From: an uncultured Planctomycetaceae bacterium | GTDB taxonomy: Bacteria > Planctomycetota > Planctomycetia > Gemmatales > Gemmataceae | NCBI GenBank assembly: GCA_903912515.1 | Contig: CAIWHS010000533.1 | Location: 1-47,381 of the forward strand | Reading direction: 5' to 3' | Length of the DNA stretch: 47,381 bases | Shown: positions 1 to 9,392 of the stretch, one piece after another | How the letters are laid out: each line of letters starts with the position of its first letter | Position numbering within the stretch: position 1 is the stretch's first letter | Position numbers and translations under genes: made by a program | Notes under the pieces: model-generated | The model's database searches: none | What the model was told of the DNA's origin: nothing | The model's input: only the letters and a program-made list of their open reading frames with translations

Positions 1-29
1 CCGGGGTTTTCCAAGATGCGCAAGGCAGA

Positions 30-380
30 TTGGACGGGGCGTTGAACCGCCTTGAAAAATTGAGGGCCAAGAAGGACGACCTACTGGCCAAGGCGGAATC
101 CTTGACCACGAGAATGGAGCAGCATATCACCTCGGGCAGGGAGGCCCTTAAAAAAGACGCGGAAAAACCAAAACCAGAGCTTCCACGACCCAAATTCCGG
201 CGGCCCGGAAAAAGCATCGCCCCCGCATTTTCCTCCGGCATTGACTTGCGCAAATGGCTCATGGCGCCCCCACCAGCCGCTGCCCAAAAGGAAGGATTTC
301 CGCACACTACCGGCAACATTTGGGAAGACTGGGGCAAACTCGAAACACTTCCACAATTCGAAGACGAAGAGGAAGAGTAA
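30..380 (+). CDS. Coiled-coil T6SS-associated protein with GNIWEDW motif and acidic C-terminal tail (start may lie before the window)
   Basis: Charged coiled-coil N-terminus (LEKLRAKKDDLLAKAESL), Pro/Lys-rich middle, then TTGNIWEDWGKLETLPQFEDEEEE. Resembles the minus-strand ORF at 10771..11352. Confidence 0.7.
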   Translation: MDGALNRLEKLRAKKDDLLAKAESLTTRMEQHITSGREALKKDAEKPKPELPRPKFRRPGKSIAPAFSSGIDLRKWLMAPPPAAAQKEGFPHTTGNIWEDWGKLETLPQFEDEEEE

Positions 381-505
381 AATATCGGAACACTACCCGC
401 TTTTTCAATTAAAATACATCGAAATTGTCAATTGCAGTCAGGTTCCCGCGAACTCTGCTGTAAATTTGATAGATCAGTTCTTTTTCTGTTTTATCCTTAA
501 GTTGG

Positions 506-859
506 ATGTGGGAGACTCCCTTGGCTAATTTTTCTCAACAAAATTCGCCCCTGCAACTGACCCTACCTCTTCCTTTGGACACTCTCTTGGCAGTTCAGTT
601 CCTTGAGAATAACCCTCCGTTGCCAGATCTTTCAAGCCACCCTGGCAAAAACCCGTTCCACCCAGATAATTTGCAAGCTTCCATTCCAGCTACACTGCTA
701 GGGTTAGCCGAAAAAGTTCTGCCGCTGTCCGGGGGCTCCATGCTGGTTAGTACCTTACTCACTTTCAAAACAGACACTGACTTGCGTAACGAGGCCGGCA
801 CAAGGCATATGCGTACCAGTGGCAATATATGGGAAAACTGGAAGGGACCAAACCAGTAA
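506..859 (+). CDS. Small uncharacterised protein ending in SGNIWENWKGPNQ
   Basis: 117 aa ORF, collinear with neighbours, carrying the same C-terminal motif as the flanking genes. Start uncertain. Confidence 0.55.
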   Translation: MWETPLANFSQQNSPLQLTLPLPLDTLLAVQFLENNPPLPDLSSHPGKNPFHPDNLQASIPATLLGLAEKVLPLSGGSMLVSTLLTFKTDTDLRNEAGTRHMRTSGNIWENWKGPNQ

Positions 860-908
860 TTGTTATTCCAAATGTGGCGTGAATGCATTTATTTGGTAAC
901 TTAACGAT

Positions 909-1652
909 ATGGCAAACATGTTACCACCACTTGATCAGGTTATCCAAGAATCCATCCACCTTGCAGGCGGGGTGGAATTGTTGGGCGATCCCCAAACAGC
1001 TCTGTCTGGTAAAGCTGGTCCGGTGTGTGAATTATTTGATCTCAGCGACGAAGGACTGGCGCTGCTCAATCCCGAGGCAACCGTTGCGGAACAGATTAGT
1101 GTTTGGCGCGAAGCCAACTTGGTTGCCGATGCCCGTCGTTTACTAAGCCACGCCCTTCCCCCTCGTTATTCCCTCTGGTGGGCTCTATTGACCCTGACCG
1201 AAGCCCACCGTCAAAAACCGTATCCTGCCAAGGTGATCGAAGCGGTTTTGGGGGTGCGTGATTTTGTGCTCGACCCCACCGAGGTCGGACGAAGGCGTTG
1301 CCAATTGTTGGCCGATGCAGCGGACAGCACCACCGCCGGAGGAGTGATTGGCTACGCAGCATTCCTTTCCGGCGGCAGTATGGCACCGCCCGAATGCCCG
1401 CCCGTGCTTCCCAAAGGGTACTTGTGCGGTCGGCTAGCTGGCGTGGCCGTCTACTTGGCTTCGGTCCATTTCAATCCGGCAAAATACAAAGAACATCTGC
1501 AGCATTTCCTCGATATCGGGTTGCAAGTCGCTAATGGCGATCTGTCCTGGCCCAAGAGCCAAGCGGTTGCCGAAAAGGAACAGGCCGAACAACCTCAAGA
1601 AGCTCTAGTGGAACAGGTGGTTGAAACTATTCAGGTGGGGAGGTCGAGATGA
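909..1652 (+). CDS. Uncharacterised T6SS-accessory protein (DUF6931-like, family name unverified), first member of paralogous pair
   Basis: Alignable by eye with the minus-strand protein at 10094..10756 (ARRLLSH..., LSGGS..., CGRL..., VYL[AS]SV[HY]F[ND]P). Stop overlaps the next start as ATGA. Confidence 0.8.
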   Translation: MANMLPPLDQVIQESIHLAGGVELLGDPQTALSGKAGPVCELFDLSDEGLALLNPEATVAEQISVWREANLVADARRLLSHALPPRYSLWWALLTLTEAHRQKPYPAKVIEAVLGVRDFVLDPTEVGRRRCQLLADAADSTTAGGVIGYAAFLSGGSMAPPECPPVLPKGYLCGRLAGVAVYLASVHFNPAKYKEHLQHFLDIGLQVANGDLSWPKSQAVAEKEQAEQPQEALVEQVVETIQVGRSR

Positions 1653-2299
1653 CTCTTTTATCCGTTCTTACACCAAACGCTCCTGCTTCTGAAGCCTTGC
1701 TTCGTTCGGTAGACAAAAAAGATATTCCAGACGATTTGGGGGCACTGGCCAGTTCCGGGGCGGTTGCTAGCCTCCTTCAATCCAACCCGAAAATGCTGGT
1801 GAAGCTGATCGCTGGTTGGCTTTCAACTCGCGAGGCAGTTTGGTGGGGTTGCCTGTGCCAATCCCAACTGTTGAAAGTGAGGGAAATCCCCGGCCCGCTG
1901 GAAAAGCTGAAGGCAGTGGTCAACTGGGTAAAAGACCCGAACGATGCCAATCGTAACGCGGTGGGCAAGCCCGGTGACACCGATTCTTCTCCTGTGGGGA
2001 TGCTTTCCCAGGCAGTAATTTTTTGTACCGATAACATCTCGCCTGCCAAAGAACATCCAGTTGCTTGCCCTCCCGGCGTGGTCCACAAAATGGTTGGTTT
2101 GTCTATTCTCTCAGCCGCCAGCCTATGGCCAGGTTCCAATCGAAAAGAATGCCTATTCCATTTCATCGAGCTTGGACTGGATGTGGCCGAAGGCGAGCAT
2201 CTGTGGGCCGATGGGGCCATCCCGCCCCATCCCGGGTTGAGGGGTGGGGTCTCTCCTACCGGTTTGCGTAGTAGCGGCAATATCTGGGAAAATTGGTGA
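1649..2299 (+). CDS. Uncharacterised T6SS-accessory protein ending in GNIWENW, second member of paralogous pair
   Basis: Alignable with 9393..10094(-) and with the partial ORF at 47094(-): ...WPGxxRxxCLxxxIxLGLDxAEGxHLWA...PGLR...NIWE. ATGA overlap with the upstream gene. Confidence 0.8.
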   Translation: MTLLSVLTPNAPASEALLRSVDKKDIPDDLGALASSGAVASLLQSNPKMLVKLIAGWLSTREAVWWGCLCQSQLLKVREIPGPLEKLKAVVNWVKDPNDANRNAVGKPGDTDSSPVGMLSQAVIFCTDNISPAKEHPVACPPGVVHKMVGLSILSAASLWPGSNRKECLFHFIELGLDVAEGEHLWADGAIPPHPGLRGGVSPTGLRSSGNIWENW

Positions 2300-2485
2300 T
2301 CGCAAGGCAACACACAAATGGCCCTTGCCGGTTATGCGGGTTGGTGAACTGGGTTAACCTCACAAACCCGAACCTTGGCCTGAAGGGGCTAGGGTTCTGC
2401 TTTTGTGACTGACGAAGCTGAAGGTGGGGCTTTGCCTTATTGCGGCCAAGGAAGGCTGTGGGGCGTTGCCAGAGGCCTTCATACC

Positions 2486-3310
2486 ATGCCACTGCATTGC
2501 TCCGCCGCCTGGGTAATTGTGACCTTGGTCTGCGTGGCCAGCCAACCGCCTCCCCCTCCGGCTACCAAGCCCAAGGCTCCTGCCAAAGAAGAACCGTTGA
2601 AGCTGGCCCAGCCCAAAGGGGATGGAAGGGATAAAAACGCTGTTGATTTGCCAATCTTTCCCCCAAAGCCCGACGGCCCGCCCCAACAGGTGGAAGCCTC
2701 CCTGGAAATACCTGATTTACGCGTGCGATTGGCCCCATCTACCGATTTGGAAATGGTCCCCAATTGGATCTTAGGCACTTCCGAATTTGGCATCATGCGA
2801 CAAGATTTGGACATTCAGTGGCGGGAGGAAAAACGCACGGTAACCACCCTCAAACCCAAGGTGATTGAGCGGCGGGTTCAGGTGATGACCACCCGTGTGC
2901 TGCAAAAGGGAGAAATTGATCCCGAAACTGGTGAGGAATGTTGCGAGCAGCGTCAGGTGCGGGTGCCGGTGGAAACTGTGATGCGCTGCCAAGTATTGGA
3001 ACAAGTAACCGAAGAGATTTCTTTCAAAGTGCCCGTGGTGAAGGCCGGTGAGAGCCCCGTCATGGTGCGCAGGCATAGCTTGTTTCATACCGAAAAACCA
3101 ATGATAACAACCAGGCAGCGCGCGGTAGTGTTCCCCAGTTTTCTTTCTTTGCCTGTTTGCGATCCAGGTAATGGCCCGCCGCCTGATCCTCTAGGGAGGC
3201 CAGAATCCCCCGACTCTGGTCCCCCGCCGTTTCCGGGAACCCGCGGGACCACCCGAGAGACCATGGAGCCACCAAGCCTGCCACTTCCAGAAAAGCTCCC
3301 ACCAAACTAG
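2486..3310 (+). CDS. Putative secreted/periplasmic proline-rich protein adjacent to tssM
   Basis: ORF 2405..3310. ATG at 2486 gives a hydrophobic N-terminus (MPLHCSAAWVIVTLVCVASQ), then a Pro/Lys linker, a beta-rich middle and a Pro-rich tail. Confidence 0.6.
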   Translation: MPLHCSAAWVIVTLVCVASQPPPPPATKPKAPAKEEPLKLAQPKGDGRDKNAVDLPIFPPKPDGPPQQVEASLEIPDLRVRLAPSTDLEMVPNWILGTSEFGIMRQDLDIQWREEKRTVTTLKPKVIERRVQVMTTRVLQKGEIDPETGEECCEQRQVRVPVETVMRCQVLEQVTEEISFKVPVVKAGESPVMVRRHSLFHTEKPMITTRQRAVVFPSFLSLPVCDPGNGPPPDPLGRPESPDSGPPPFPGTRGTTRETMEPPSLPLPEKLPPN

Positions 3311-3351
3311 CGCTTCAAGACCATTGCCTAAAACGCACGGCGGCAGAATGA

Positions 3352-4902
3352 TTAGCCGATTTGAATAAGTCCAAATCCGTAGGCAATGGTAAAAATCGTG
3401 AGGAATGCGGTGAACAAATAACCTGAAAAGGTCATCCAGCCGAGCCATCGTTCAGCCTTGTTCGCATCAGTTGTCCATGAAACAAAATTCTGTCCTTCAA
3501 AAAGCTGCGCAAACAGGTCGGTGAGGAAACCCTGCCCTCTTTTCAGGTTTCCAGCTGCGGAAAGATAACTGCCCGTTAGGCGGATCTTTTCAGGCGAATT
3601 ACCCTCGATCAGTCGGGTGCACAGTTGGCCCATCGTGTTTCTGCGCGACCAGATAGCTCGAATGAGCCGGATCAACTGGCGGTTGGTACGAATGTCGAGA
3701 ATGGTGTTGGCAGCCTTTCCGGTTGCCGGGTCCATGCTGCGCATTTGGAAAGTGCGCATGATCAAGCGGGGTATCAATTCGCCACACTGCCAATAAATGG
3801 TTTTGGCGATGATGTCGCCACGACGGGCATCCGATTTAACCAGCGCCATGGGGATAGCCTTGCCAAGGCGCTGGTCACGCTTGTCACGTGGGATCAGGTT
3901 GAGAAATTCGCGGAAGCCCGGTACGCTCTCCACCCCGGAAAATAGTGCAATAACAGGGCAGGTAATTCCTAGGGTGCGCTGGGTAACGGAAATGTCGTTT
4001 TGGGCAAGGATAGCGGCTTGAGTTCCCAGCACTTCGTCGGCGGTCGACTGCTCGGGAATGATGAGCACAATGCCGTTAGCAGGACACCAAGGATGGCGCA
4101 TGCCTCGAATCAGCCGACAAACATGCTCAAGGCGGGCCTTGCCTCGTTCCATGATCTCGGGATCGCGCGTGATGGGCTTCGAATCTTCCAATTGGATTCT
4201 GGGCAAATCTCCTTGGGTTATTGGGTCAATTGTGGTCGAATTGGTCGCCGAGGAGCCAATGGTCAACCCTTTCTCCAGTCCGGTTGACGTGGAACCCAGA
4301 TAGGCTGGGGCCATGTTGGAAACCTTGTCGCCAAAAAAACCTAAAAGGCAGGTGTCAGCGCAGACAATAAAAACAGCCTGCTTGCCAGCATAGACCTGCA
4401 AAGGGGATAGCTGCGTCTCAGGGGCACCATTGATATCAAGAGGCACTCTGGCAGTCTCGAAAAGTACCGAAGCACCCGAAGCGGGCCTGCCCAGTATGAG
4501 AAAAAGCGGCACCTTGGAAGGGTCAATGTTAGCTCGGAAAAGCGCGCTGGTCACCTGGGTCCAGGCGTAGTCAATATCAGGCCACGGTGAGGGGCCTGAC
4601 TTGGGATCGTACAGCCGCCAGACCAGCCAGATTAGCCAAACGTTGATATAGAGCACGAAGCCCACAGTCGGCAGCCAAGCTTGCCTCAAATAAGGAAGTG
4701 GAGCCGATACATAGCGTCCCAGATCGTAGTACCACTGGATGAATCCGAGCACGAAAATAATCATAAAAATCACCAAAAGGGCATGCAATACCCACTTGGT
4801 GGTTTGGTTGGGATTGGCCAAGCCCTTGGCCATGCCGAACATGGGAACAAAAAGGCTGCCGATCGCCTTGAAAATGCTGCCGATCCAGCGAAAAAGAAAC
4901 AT
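3352..4902 (-). CDS. tssM: TssM/IcmF-like protein, short form (cytoplasmic domain plus three TM helices)
   Basis: Two N-terminal TM helices, GRPASGASVLFE at the Walker A position, IcmF-like cytoplasmic region and a final TM helix (YLFTAFLTIFTIAYGFGLIQIG) directly before the stop. Adjacent to tssL. Confidence 0.8.
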   Translation of the reverse strand: MFLFRWIGSIFKAIGSLFVPMFGMAKGLANPNQTTKWVLHALLVIFMIIFVLGFIQWYYDLGRYVSAPLPYLRQAWLPTVGFVLYINVWLIWLVWRLYDPKSGPSPWPDIDYAWTQVTSALFRANIDPSKVPLFLILGRPASGASVLFETARVPLDINGAPETQLSPLQVYAGKQAVFIVCADTCLLGFFGDKVSNMAPAYLGSTSTGLEKGLTIGSSATNSTTIDPITQGDLPRIQLEDSKPITRDPEIMERGKARLEHVCRLIRGMRHPWCPANGIVLIIPEQSTADEVLGTQAAILAQNDISVTQRTLGITCPVIALFSGVESVPGFREFLNLIPRDKRDQRLGKAIPMALVKSDARRGDIIAKTIYWQCGELIPRLIMRTFQMRSMDPATGKAANTILDIRTNRQLIRLIRAIWSRRNTMGQLCTRLIEGNSPEKIRLTGSYLSAAGNLKRGQGFLTDLFAQLFEGQNFVSWTTDANKAERWLGWMTFSGYLFTAFLTIFTIAYGFGLIQIG

Positions 4903-4946
4903 GAGGTGGCCCTACTTTTGCCAATGGCTATCTTTAAGGCCGACTT

Positions 4947-5648
4947 TTAGCCAGCCAGTTTGTGCACGATCAGAAAGAAAAGGGTGGGTATCACTAGGGT
5001 GAGGATGGCGCCGCATATCACCAGCATCCGGCGGTGCCGAAGAAGGTTATGGTGGGGCGCAACCTGAGTGGGCGGATCAGGCTCGAATTCCTCTGGAAAT
5101 TCCAGCGGCTGGATTCGGCTGAGTTTTTCACGTTGCAGGTTGCACCATTCGGCCAGCTTGCCCGGGTCATCTCCCAACATTCCCTTGAAGCCAAGCATCA
5201 CGCACCAAAAATAGACTTCCAGTTTCTTAATATCGGCTTTAGCATCGACAATTGCGGCCTGCTGCCAAAATTTCCAAGCCCGGTCGTTGGTTGCGTAAAA
5301 CTCCACCTCAAGCTTCCGCTCATTCCAGCGATCGGCCCATGGAGTATCGAGCGAGAAAAGCTCATCAAGCCAGCAGGCAAGAGGATAGCGAATTCCCAAA
5401 TAGTCCCCCGTCCAGGCTCCGGTCGATTGTGTGTCAGGTTTCCATAGCGCTTGCGGCATGGCGCTAGGCGGGATGCTCACACGCATCGAGCTGTCAATCT
5501 CCGCTGCGGCCAAAAGCATTTCCCGCAGTTTGGCCTGTTCTATTTCGAAGGATACAGCCTCGCCTTTTTCCAGCGCCTCGCGCACACGCAGGCCTTCGGT
5601 CAGAACCGCCAGCACGAAGTCAGACTGTTTGTCAGCCAGATCAGCCAT
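4947..5648 (-). CDS. tssL: TssL/DotU (IcmH) family protein
   Basis: LGIRYPLACWLDELFSLDTPW...WNERKLEVEFYATNDRAWKFW...LEVYFWCVMLGFKGML is typical of DotU; single C-terminal TM. Start set at MADLADKQ (5648). Confidence 0.9.
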   Translation of the reverse strand: MADLADKQSDFVLAVLTEGLRVREALEKGEAVSFEIEQAKLREMLLAAAEIDSSMRVSIPPSAMPQALWKPDTQSTGAWTGDYLGIRYPLACWLDELFSLDTPWADRWNERKLEVEFYATNDRAWKFWQQAAIVDAKADIKKLEVYFWCVMLGFKGMLGDDPGKLAEWCNLQREKLSRIQPLEFPEEFEPDPPTQVAPHHNLLRHRRMLVICGAILTLVIPTLFFLIVHKLAG

Positions 5649-5783
5649 GGTTTCTCGCCAAATTTCCCTTAGACAAAAACCCGTTCCATCAATAGCGCTT
5701 GGAATGCATTCCAAGGAACAGCTAAGCTTACTCTCGTATACCATGAGAGGTGTGCAGGTACAGGTCGATTCGGGGATTCCGAC

Positions 5784-7199
5784 ATGGCATTTCGGCAGGT
5801 TCACTGGCAAGAAGGCCTTTTTTTAAGGCCACATCACTTTCAGGCGGCTGACCGCCATACAGCCGAGCAGGTAGCCCGGGCAGCTTGGCTCAATTCCGGT
5901 TATCCCTGCGGCATTTCCACCATAGAATTGGACCTCGATGCCCTTTCTAATCACAATTTTTACCTGAAGACCCTAAAGGCCCTGCTCCCTGATGGTTCCC
6001 TGATATCCATTCCTGGGGATGATGGCCCTCTTTCGCTCAATTTCAAAGAATTGCTCGATAAAGAAGGCAATGTCACGGTTTTGATCGGTCTACCCCTGCT
6101 CAGCTTGGGACGGCCCAATGTTCAGGCAGCTGGAAACGACCCGCTAACACGCGCGGTTCTCGAAACCGTCACCGTTGAAGATGAAAACGATGGCCAGCGC
6201 CCCGAGGCCATCCAGCTTCGCAAACCCACGCTCAGGCTTTTAACGCAGGCTGACAAAACCGATGGCATGGCAGTTCTCACTCTTGCCCGGGTCAACCGTT
6301 CCACTAAGTCTGATGGTGCTCCACAGTTGGATCCCGATTTTTTCCCACCCTTGTTCTTTTGCAACAGCTTCCCGCCCCTGGGTGATGGCCTAGTGGCGAT
6401 GCTCATGAACCGTATCGGTCGCAAGATTTCCGGCGTTGCCGGTCAATTGAATGCGGGGGGGCTGGGCCTTGGTGCCCGTGAGCCGCTTCTTTTGGGCCAA
6501 TTGTCCGCCCTCAATCGCTCCCAAGCTGCCCTAAGGGGAGTTGTTGGTGACCGGGGCGCGACCACTAGTTCCGCTTATGTCGAGTTGTGCCGCGTGGTAG
6601 GCGATCTTGCCCTGTTTGGCGAAAGCCGCATTTTGCCCGAATTGCCAGATTTTCATCATCTCGAGCCCCACCGCAGTTTCTTGCCCCTTCGGCGCCAGAT
6701 CGAGGAGTATCTCGACCGTGTGGTGGAACCCGAATACAAAGAGCGCCCATTCATTGGTGCCGGTCTGCGCATGCAGGTCACCCTCGAGTCTGCCTGGATG
6801 GAGCCAACCTGGGGCATGTTCATCGGGGTGGAATCGGACCTCACAAAAGAGGAAGTGGTGCGAATCATCACCCAGCCGGGTGTGCTAGACATGAAGGTTG
6901 GCAGCTCCGAACAGGTGGATGGTATTTTTCGCGCTGGCAAGGCAGGGCTGCGATTCAACCCCATCAACAACCCGCCGCGGGTTCTGCCCCCGGGTGTCAC
7001 CTATTTCCAGTTGGCCCGCGATGTGGCCAGTCCCGAATGGGACGAGGTACGCAAGACGCTGGGATTGGCAATCCGTTTCAACGAAACCAAGGTCCAGGGC
7101 AGTATCCAAGACCAGCAGGTTCTAACCCTGTCCGTGACGGGCAAAACTTGCAAAATTCAATTCACGCTCTATGTGGTTTCGCCCAAATCCATGGTTTGA
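5784..7199 (+). CDS. tssK: TssK baseplate protein
   Basis: N-terminal VHWQEGLFLRPHHFQAADRH signature, 471 aa, divergent from tssL. Confidence 0.93.
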   Translation: MAFRQVHWQEGLFLRPHHFQAADRHTAEQVARAAWLNSGYPCGISTIELDLDALSNHNFYLKTLKALLPDGSLISIPGDDGPLSLNFKELLDKEGNVTVLIGLPLLSLGRPNVQAAGNDPLTRAVLETVTVEDENDGQRPEAIQLRKPTLRLLTQADKTDGMAVLTLARVNRSTKSDGAPQLDPDFFPPLFFCNSFPPLGDGLVAMLMNRIGRKISGVAGQLNAGGLGLGAREPLLLGQLSALNRSQAALRGVVGDRGATTSSAYVELCRVVGDLALFGESRILPELPDFHHLEPHRSFLPLRRQIEEYLDRVVEPEYKERPFIGAGLRMQVTLESAWMEPTWGMFIGVESDLTKEEVVRIITQPGVLDMKVGSSEQVDGIFRAGKAGLRFNPINNPPRVLPPGVTYFQLARDVASPEWDEVRKTLGLAIRFNETKVQGSIQDQQVLTLSVTGKTCKIQFTLYVVSPKSMV

Positions 7200-7250
7200 G
7201 TACACTGGATCGATGGTCCTTATTTTTTGTTATTCAGGCGGTGAATTGCG

Positions 7251-7739
7251 ATGGGTGGCAAAGTAAACGGAAAAGGCTTGGTCACCCCAAAAGCTTTGGT
7301 GACAAAAGGTTATGCCACTTTGCCAAAGCCATTGGTGTCGGTAGTTGAGCCCATGCCTCTGGCAAATGGCCGGCAATTAAGAATTCAGCCGGGCACCCAA
7401 ACCGAGGGTGATCATTTGCAAATCCTTTCACCTTCCGGCGATATTGAGGTGGAGATCGTGCTCACGGTCAATGGGCCGGTGGTGCGAGTGCGCGGCGGCG
7501 ATTTGCAGCTAAGCGCCTCTCGCTCGATAGAATTGCAGGCCGAGGGGGCGGTGCGTATTCAGGCTGAAGAATTGCGCGTGCTCACCAGCAAATCGGTTCA
7601 TTTGAATGGCGAAACCATACGACTTAATTGTGATGACGATGGTAATCCGCAATCCCATCAGCTCCCACAAGCATCGCCACTAACCAAACCTGCAAGCAAT
7701 CTGGTTGGTGGTTGCTCTGGCGACAATCATCACCATTAA
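7251..7739 (+). CDS. Stand-alone beta-prism/DUF2345-like protein downstream of tssK
   Basis: Repetitive short beta strands (GPVVRVRGGDLQLSASRSIELQAEGAVRIQAEELRVLTSKSVHLNGETIRLNC) resembling the VgrG C-terminal shaft; natural HHH end. Confidence 0.65.
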   Translation: MGGKVNGKGLVTPKALVTKGYATLPKPLVSVVEPMPLANGRQLRIQPGTQTEGDHLQILSPSGDIEVEIVLTVNGPVVRVRGGDLQLSASRSIELQAEGAVRIQAEELRVLTSKSVHLNGETIRLNCDDDGNPQSHQLPQASPLTKPASNLVGGCSGDNHHH

Positions 7740-7771
7740 ATAACAGGTTTTATGTTCTCTAATTTGGGTGA

Positions 7772-9340
7772 ATGAAAATCATGAGTTCAGAAGCGAATTC
7801 AGCACTTGAGGAAATCGGCAGCCTGTTGCAGCAGGGCCAGAAGGATCAGGCACTAGACCTTGCCCGTTCCCAAATTGCCTCTGCGGTTGCTTCGGGTGAG
7901 GCGGATCGGGTCGCATTGGCTTGGACTAATTTAGCGCAGGTCCAAGGAGCCTTGGGCGACTTGGCGGAGGCGTCCAAAGCGCTTGAAAAAGCGGTGCTGG
8001 CCATTCCCGGATCCGACGACTCCCCTGAATTAGCCCTGCCCCGTTTTCGTTGCCTGTTGGGCTTGGGCCAGGTTTTGGTTCGCCTGGAAAGGAAAGGCCG
8101 CGCTCGCGAAACTTTGGAGCGGGCTCTCGTGGCGGCAAACGCCTTGGGAGGCGAGTTGCTGCCGCGACACCAGGCTATGGTCGCGATCCCCTTGGGCTGG
8201 CTACTTTTGGACGCTGGCGATGCCGACCGGGCAATCCCCACCCTGGAGGCGGCGTCCCTCACACTGTGTGAGGGAGAACAAGACCATCCCAATCAGGTGC
8301 AGGCCCTCGTGCTGCTGGCAAATGGTCGAGTTCGCAAGGGAGAAGAGCACGCCCTTCTGCCCAATCAGGTGCCTAAAGACTTTCCGTTACCCATGTTGGC
8401 ACAAGGGTTGGCGGCTCACATTCAGCAATTGGCGGAGCAGGCTTCAGCCGGTCGGTTAGACGCCAAAATCCCACGCGATTTGGCCAAATGGTCCTCCGAA
8501 TGGCTGAGCCGGGTTGCCGGCAAGGAATCCCGAATCACGCCCGATGTCTTTGGCTTATTAGCAGCCCTCGAAGGCATGTGCAACCGCCATGACCATCAGG
8601 TGGAGGCCTTGGAAAGGGCCGAAAAGCTCTATCGCCAGCGGGGTGATAAATCATTTTCAGCGCGTGCCGCCCGGGCCAGGGCCATGATTCTGGCGGAAAA
8701 GGGAAATCTGGAATTGGCCGAACCTGTCCTTCGCGCCTCTCTCGCCGAGGCCCGTGAACTGGATGACGCCGATTTAATTAGCGAATCAGCCCAGGCATTG
8801 GCTCAGGTGTTACATGTCAGGGGCAACCAGGCTGAATGTGAATCTTTGTTGACCGAAGCAATTGCTAAAGCCGATCAAGTTGAGAATCTCGATATGGGGG
8901 CGATGGCCGCGCTTTCGCTGGGATTGGTGATGGCGCACACGGGGCGTTTGGCCCAAGCCCAGCCACTTTTCAAAAAGGCAATCGAGCGAATCCCTCGCGA
9001 CAGCCAGTTGCATCAAGTGGCCCAAGTCCACATCACTGCCAACCAAGAGGGCCGGCCCTGCCCCTGCGACCCGGCATTTCAGGCGCAACAGCAGCAGGCC
9101 CAGGCCAGAGCGCAAATGCCAACCGGGCAATCCTCCGCCTACACCGAAATGATGAAGCAGGTTCTTCCCGAAGACTTGTTTAAAAAGCTCGAGGCTGTCA
9201 TGGCGAAAGCCCCTTCGCCAGGCTCCCCGGGCATGGATCCGGAAACCTCAAGGATGCTGCAGGAATTGGAAGGCCGAACCATGAAGCGGCTGGAGGGGAT
9301 GATGGGAATGCTCAAGACGCCCCCCAGCTCCAATGGTTAA
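7772..9340 (+). CDS. TPR-repeat protein, T6SS neighbourhood
   Basis: Multiple TPR-like helical repeats (LAWTNLAQVQGALGDLAEASKALEKAVL, AALSLGLVMAHTGRLAQAQPLFKKAIERIP). Confidence 0.85.
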   Translation: MKIMSSEANSALEEIGSLLQQGQKDQALDLARSQIASAVASGEADRVALAWTNLAQVQGALGDLAEASKALEKAVLAIPGSDDSPELALPRFRCLLGLGQVLVRLERKGRARETLERALVAANALGGELLPRHQAMVAIPLGWLLLDAGDADRAIPTLEAASLTLCEGEQDHPNQVQALVLLANGRVRKGEEHALLPNQVPKDFPLPMLAQGLAAHIQQLAEQASAGRLDAKIPRDLAKWSSEWLSRVAGKESRITPDVFGLLAALEGMCNRHDHQVEALERAEKLYRQRGDKSFSARAARARAMILAEKGNLELAEPVLRASLAEARELDDADLISESAQALAQVLHVRGNQAECESLLTEAIAKADQVENLDMGAMAALSLGLVMAHTGRLAQAQPLFKKAIERIPRDSQLHQVAQVHITANQEGRPCPCDPAFQAQQQQAQARAQMPTGQSSAYTEMMKQVLPEDLFKKLEAVMAKAPSPGSPGMDPETSRMLQELEGRTMKRLEGMMGMLKTPPSSNG

Positions 9341-9392
9341 TTAATATTTTTAACGCTCTGAAACTATGGAATAAAAATTTCTTCAGGGGAGG

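Noticed and set aside
1777-2313. 178-aa minus-strand ORF opposite 1649..2299
   Set aside because: Shadow ORF. The plus strand is supported by paralogy and translational coupling.
6587-7348. 253-aa plus-strand ORF overlapping tssK
   Set aside because: Out-of-frame overlap with a confident tssK, with Arg/Pro/His-rich artefact composition.
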